DNA from: a bacterium
Lineage (GTDB): Bacteria; Margulisbacteria; Marinamargulisbacteria; JAAEMD01
NCBI GenBank assembly: GCA_024225875.1
Contig: JAAEMD010000178.1
Coordinates: 1-17,263 of the forward strand
Length of the DNA stretch: 17,263 bases
Reading direction: 5' to 3'
Numbering within the stretch: the first letter of the stretch is position 1; every line of letters begins with the position of its first letter. A model generated the notes under the pieces. The model was not told the DNA's origin. It saw only the letters and a program-made list of their open reading frames with translations, and did not search any database. The position numbers and the translations under genes were made by a program. Below are positions 15,442-17,263 of the stretch, in pieces.

Positions 15442-16383
15442 ATGAATAAATACCTTATTATTTCTTTCTGTGTTTTTTTGAACTTTATTTCTTTCACCAG
15501 TATCTATTCTCAGATAGGTAAAGACTATACCTCTTTTGAGGAAGATCTGTTACATTTTTATAGTACAAGCGATCAGAAGCAGTCTCCTGGCTGGAAACCA
15601 TCTAAGTATAATACGATTAATAAAGAAGAGCCCCAACCTCTGGATCTGGATACTTTTTCTAACGATGAGATTCCTGTGATAAAATCTTTAACCAGGACAA
15701 AACTTCAAAATGGGTTTGTTTTAGATGATTATTTTAATTTGATAGCTGATTATACTAATGAAATATTTGCAGGAATGCTGTGTTTTTCTACTAACAGCTT
15801 AAGCAATGCCCCTGGCTGGCTGGCTTGTGATGGAGGAGAACATTTTAATGATGATTATCCGAAACTTTTTGAGCGCCTGGGATATACATTTGGAGGTAAT
15901 GGGGTTAACACATTTCGTGTTCCTGATTACAGTGGTTATTTTTTGCGTGGCTTTAATAATATGGGGGGGCCGGCAGGCAGCCTGGATGTAGATCCTGACA
16001 GCAGAAACTTAGCTTCAGCTCAGTTAGATGCTCTTCAAGGACATCAACATGATATTGATACTAATGCCGCCCATAATCATCCAATCGGCGGTGATAAATC
16101 CCATAAACATCCCGGCGATATTTTACATTTTGCTGTTTATGACGATGGTGATGACTGGGGACAAGTGAATATGGGTGGCGGCTATTCAATAAAACATCAC
16201 AACTCCGGTACCAGTTTAACTGGAACTACTGAAATAAGTTTTGAAATGTCAGCTCTGGCTAATGCAAATAATTATGCTGAAGCTCGAGATCATGACAATT
16301 CAATCGATAAGACAGAGCCACGGCATTTAGAAATGGTTATTTATATATTTGCGGGACTAAAAGGCGATCAAATAAATGAATAA
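15442..16383 (+). CDS. Exported protein with phage tail collar domain and HxH motifs (first of tandem pair)
   Basis: 313 residues. An N-terminal signal peptide (about 1-24, MNKYLIISFC onward, cleavage near Tyr-Ser-Gln) shows export. Residues about 25-105 are a polar region containing GWKP and a short segment (LQNGFVLDDYFNLI) shared with the next protein. The tail collar domain (PF07484-like) covers about 108-172: IFAGMLCF, APGWLACDGG, YPKLFERLGYTFGG, FRVPDYSGYFLRG. Three HxH motifs follow at 201-203, 211-213 and 221-223, exactly ten residues apart, as in metal-binding trimeric phage fibre tips. The C-terminus has EPRHLEMVIYIF, the usual closing strand. ATG 15442 is chosen over TTG 15430 because it starts the signal peptide directly and lies downstream of the likely promoter. 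A run of seven G lies at 15963-15969. No other phage genes are nearby; the role is unknown, possibly a surface or secreted adhesin. Confidence 0.8.
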   Translation: MNKYLIISFCVFLNFISFTSIYSQIGKDYTSFEEDLLHFYSTSDQKQSPGWKPSKYNTINKEEPQPLDLDTFSNDEIPVIKSLTRTKLQNGFVLDDYFNLIADYTNEIFAGMLCFSTNSLSNAPGWLACDGGEHFNDDYPKLFERLGYTFGGNGVNTFRVPDYSGYFLRGFNNMGGPAGSLDVDPDSRNLASAQLDALQGHQHDIDTNAAHNHPIGGDKSHKHPGDILHFAVYDDGDDWGQVNMGGGYSIKHHNSGTSLTGTTEISFEMSALANANNYAEARDHDNSIDKTEPRHLEMVIYIFAGLKGDQINE

Positions 16384-17263
16384 TTATGATAAAAAAAATA
16401 TGAGAAAACGCTTTATATATATTACTTTTATATTAATTTTTATAACAAATGTTCAGATAAATGGATTTTATTTATCAAAAGATAAGCTGCTGTTTTCTGA
16501 TAATGTGGGATGGGAACCAGTTGAAGAAGAAGAAGAAAACTATATACAGGCAATAGGGTATCTTGAGCTGGCAGATGGCAGAGTAGTAGATGATCTTATT
16601 GATTTAGAGGCTGTCAGGGAAGGATTTGACAAATATTTTGTAGGAATAATTGCGCCTTTTGCGATACCGCATAATAGAATTCCGGATGGCTGGCTGCCTT
16701 GTGACGGGTCTTTATATACGGTTACGTCAGAAGATGATCATATTTATCGTCAATTAGCCAATAAGTTGCGTACAAGTTATGGTGGGGCAGGTATCGATGT
16801 TGATGGTAATTGGGAAGGAACTTTTGGGGTTCCGGACTTAAGAGGAGTGTTTTTGATGGGGGAAGGAATAAGTGCCGAATATTTACAGGAGCGTGTGACG
16901 ACTGAGGCTTCAGATAGAGATCGGCAGCCATCTATTATGGGAGAGCATGATCACGAACTCTATAATGAACATGCTCATACTGCGTCTGTAAATTATCATG
17001 AACATCTGTATACTTTTGATGGTACACTTGCAATAGACAGGGATGACGACTTTTATGAAGATGATAATGATGATCATGGACCAAAACCTGGCAGTGGTAT
17101 TTATGACATTGAAGAAAGTCGTTTATCTGGAATTCCAGAGACTGTTGATAATAAGACATTTGATTATATGACAATTGAAAGTGTTATTGATGATGGTCAA
17201 GCTAGAGTTGCCGAAGAGTCAAGGCCAGAAAACTATCCGGTATATTTTTATATAAAGTATTAA
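16376..17263 (+). CDS. Exported protein with phage tail collar domain and HxH motifs (second of tandem pair)
   Basis: 295 residues, complete, with its stop at the last base of the window. Its ATG overlaps the end of the first collar gene by 8 bases (ATGAATAA), so the pair is translationally coupled. A hydrophobic stretch at about 12-27 after MRKR is a signal peptide or anchor; an internal ATG at 16400 would give the neater signal peptide. It contains GWEP (45-48), ADGRVVDDLIDL (66-77, similar to the first protein) and the collar domain about 88-162 with IPDGWLPCDGS, RTSYGGAG and FGVPDLRGVFLMG. HDH, HAH and HEH follow at 191, 199 and 208, then an acidic patch at about 221-234 and the end ENYPVYFYIKY, typical of collar-domain proteins. 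It is a diverged paralogue of its neighbour, and the two products may form one assembly. Confidence 0.8.
   Translation: MNNYDKKNMRKRFIYITFILIFITNVQINGFYLSKDKLLFSDNVGWEPVEEEEENYIQAIGYLELADGRVVDDLIDLEAVREGFDKYFVGIIAPFAIPHNRIPDGWLPCDGSLYTVTSEDDHIYRQLANKLRTSYGGAGIDVDGNWEGTFGVPDLRGVFLMGEGISAEYLQERVTTEASDRDRQPSIMGEHDHELYNEHAHTASVNYHEHLYTFDGTLAIDRDDDFYEDDNDDHGPKPGSGIYDIEESRLSGIPETVDNKTFDYMTIESVIDDGQARVAEESRPENYPVYFYIKY

Noticed and set aside
15442..17263. Prophage remnant suggested by tail collar domains
   Set aside because: Both proteins carry N-terminal signal peptides and no capsid, portal, integrase, lysis or other tail gene is in the window; collar domains occur in many exported bacterial proteins.

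Overview
This AT-rich window comes from a Gram-negative-type (diderm) bacterium. The evidence is a TamB-like envelope-spanning protein, an Omp85 outer-membrane barrel, a heptosyltransferase-type GT9 enzyme and several exported proteins. The peptidoglycan genes murA and dapF point to a DAP-type wall. csaB (polysaccharide pyruvyl transferase) is typical of lineages that anchor SLH-domain proteins, including some diderms outside Proteobacteria. I cannot name the phylum from sequence alone; an uncultured, low-GC candidate lineage is plausible.

Layout. (1) 2-6449, plus strand: a 5'-truncated tamB-like gene overlapping an Omp85 gene, together an outer-membrane assembly or lipid-transport module. 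(2) 6483-12387, minus strand, transcribed leftward: ilvC, a small nucleotide-kinase-like gene, murA, dapF and csaB, then after a 138-base gap two short unrecognised genes that overlap by one base. murA, dapF and csaB make this mainly a cell-wall precursor run, with a branched-chain amino-acid gene at its head. (3) 12388-12755: a divergent intergenic region with a long imperfect inverted repeat and a strong sigma70-like promoter placed almost on top of the next start codon. (4) 12756-15329, plus strand: two GT-B glycosyltransferases (GT9 with an unusual C-terminal extension, then GT4), probably for LPS, O-antigen or capsule sugars. (5) 15442-17263, plus strand: two tandem, overlapping genes for exported proteins with a phage tail collar domain followed by evenly spaced His-x-His motifs.

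Most of the window concerns building and decorating the cell envelope: OM assembly, peptidoglycan precursors, pyruvylated wall polymer, surface glycans and exported fibre-tip-like proteins. No tRNA, rRNA, CRISPR array, transposase or clear rho-independent terminator was found.

The most unusual signals are: a GC-rich hairpin whose loop is exactly the UAAUG stop/start overlap of the two unknown genes; two promoters with -10 boxes 9 and 12 bases before their ATGs (candidate leaderless transcripts); a 117-base imperfect palindrome upstream of ilvC; and the paired secreted collar proteins with regular HxH motifs.
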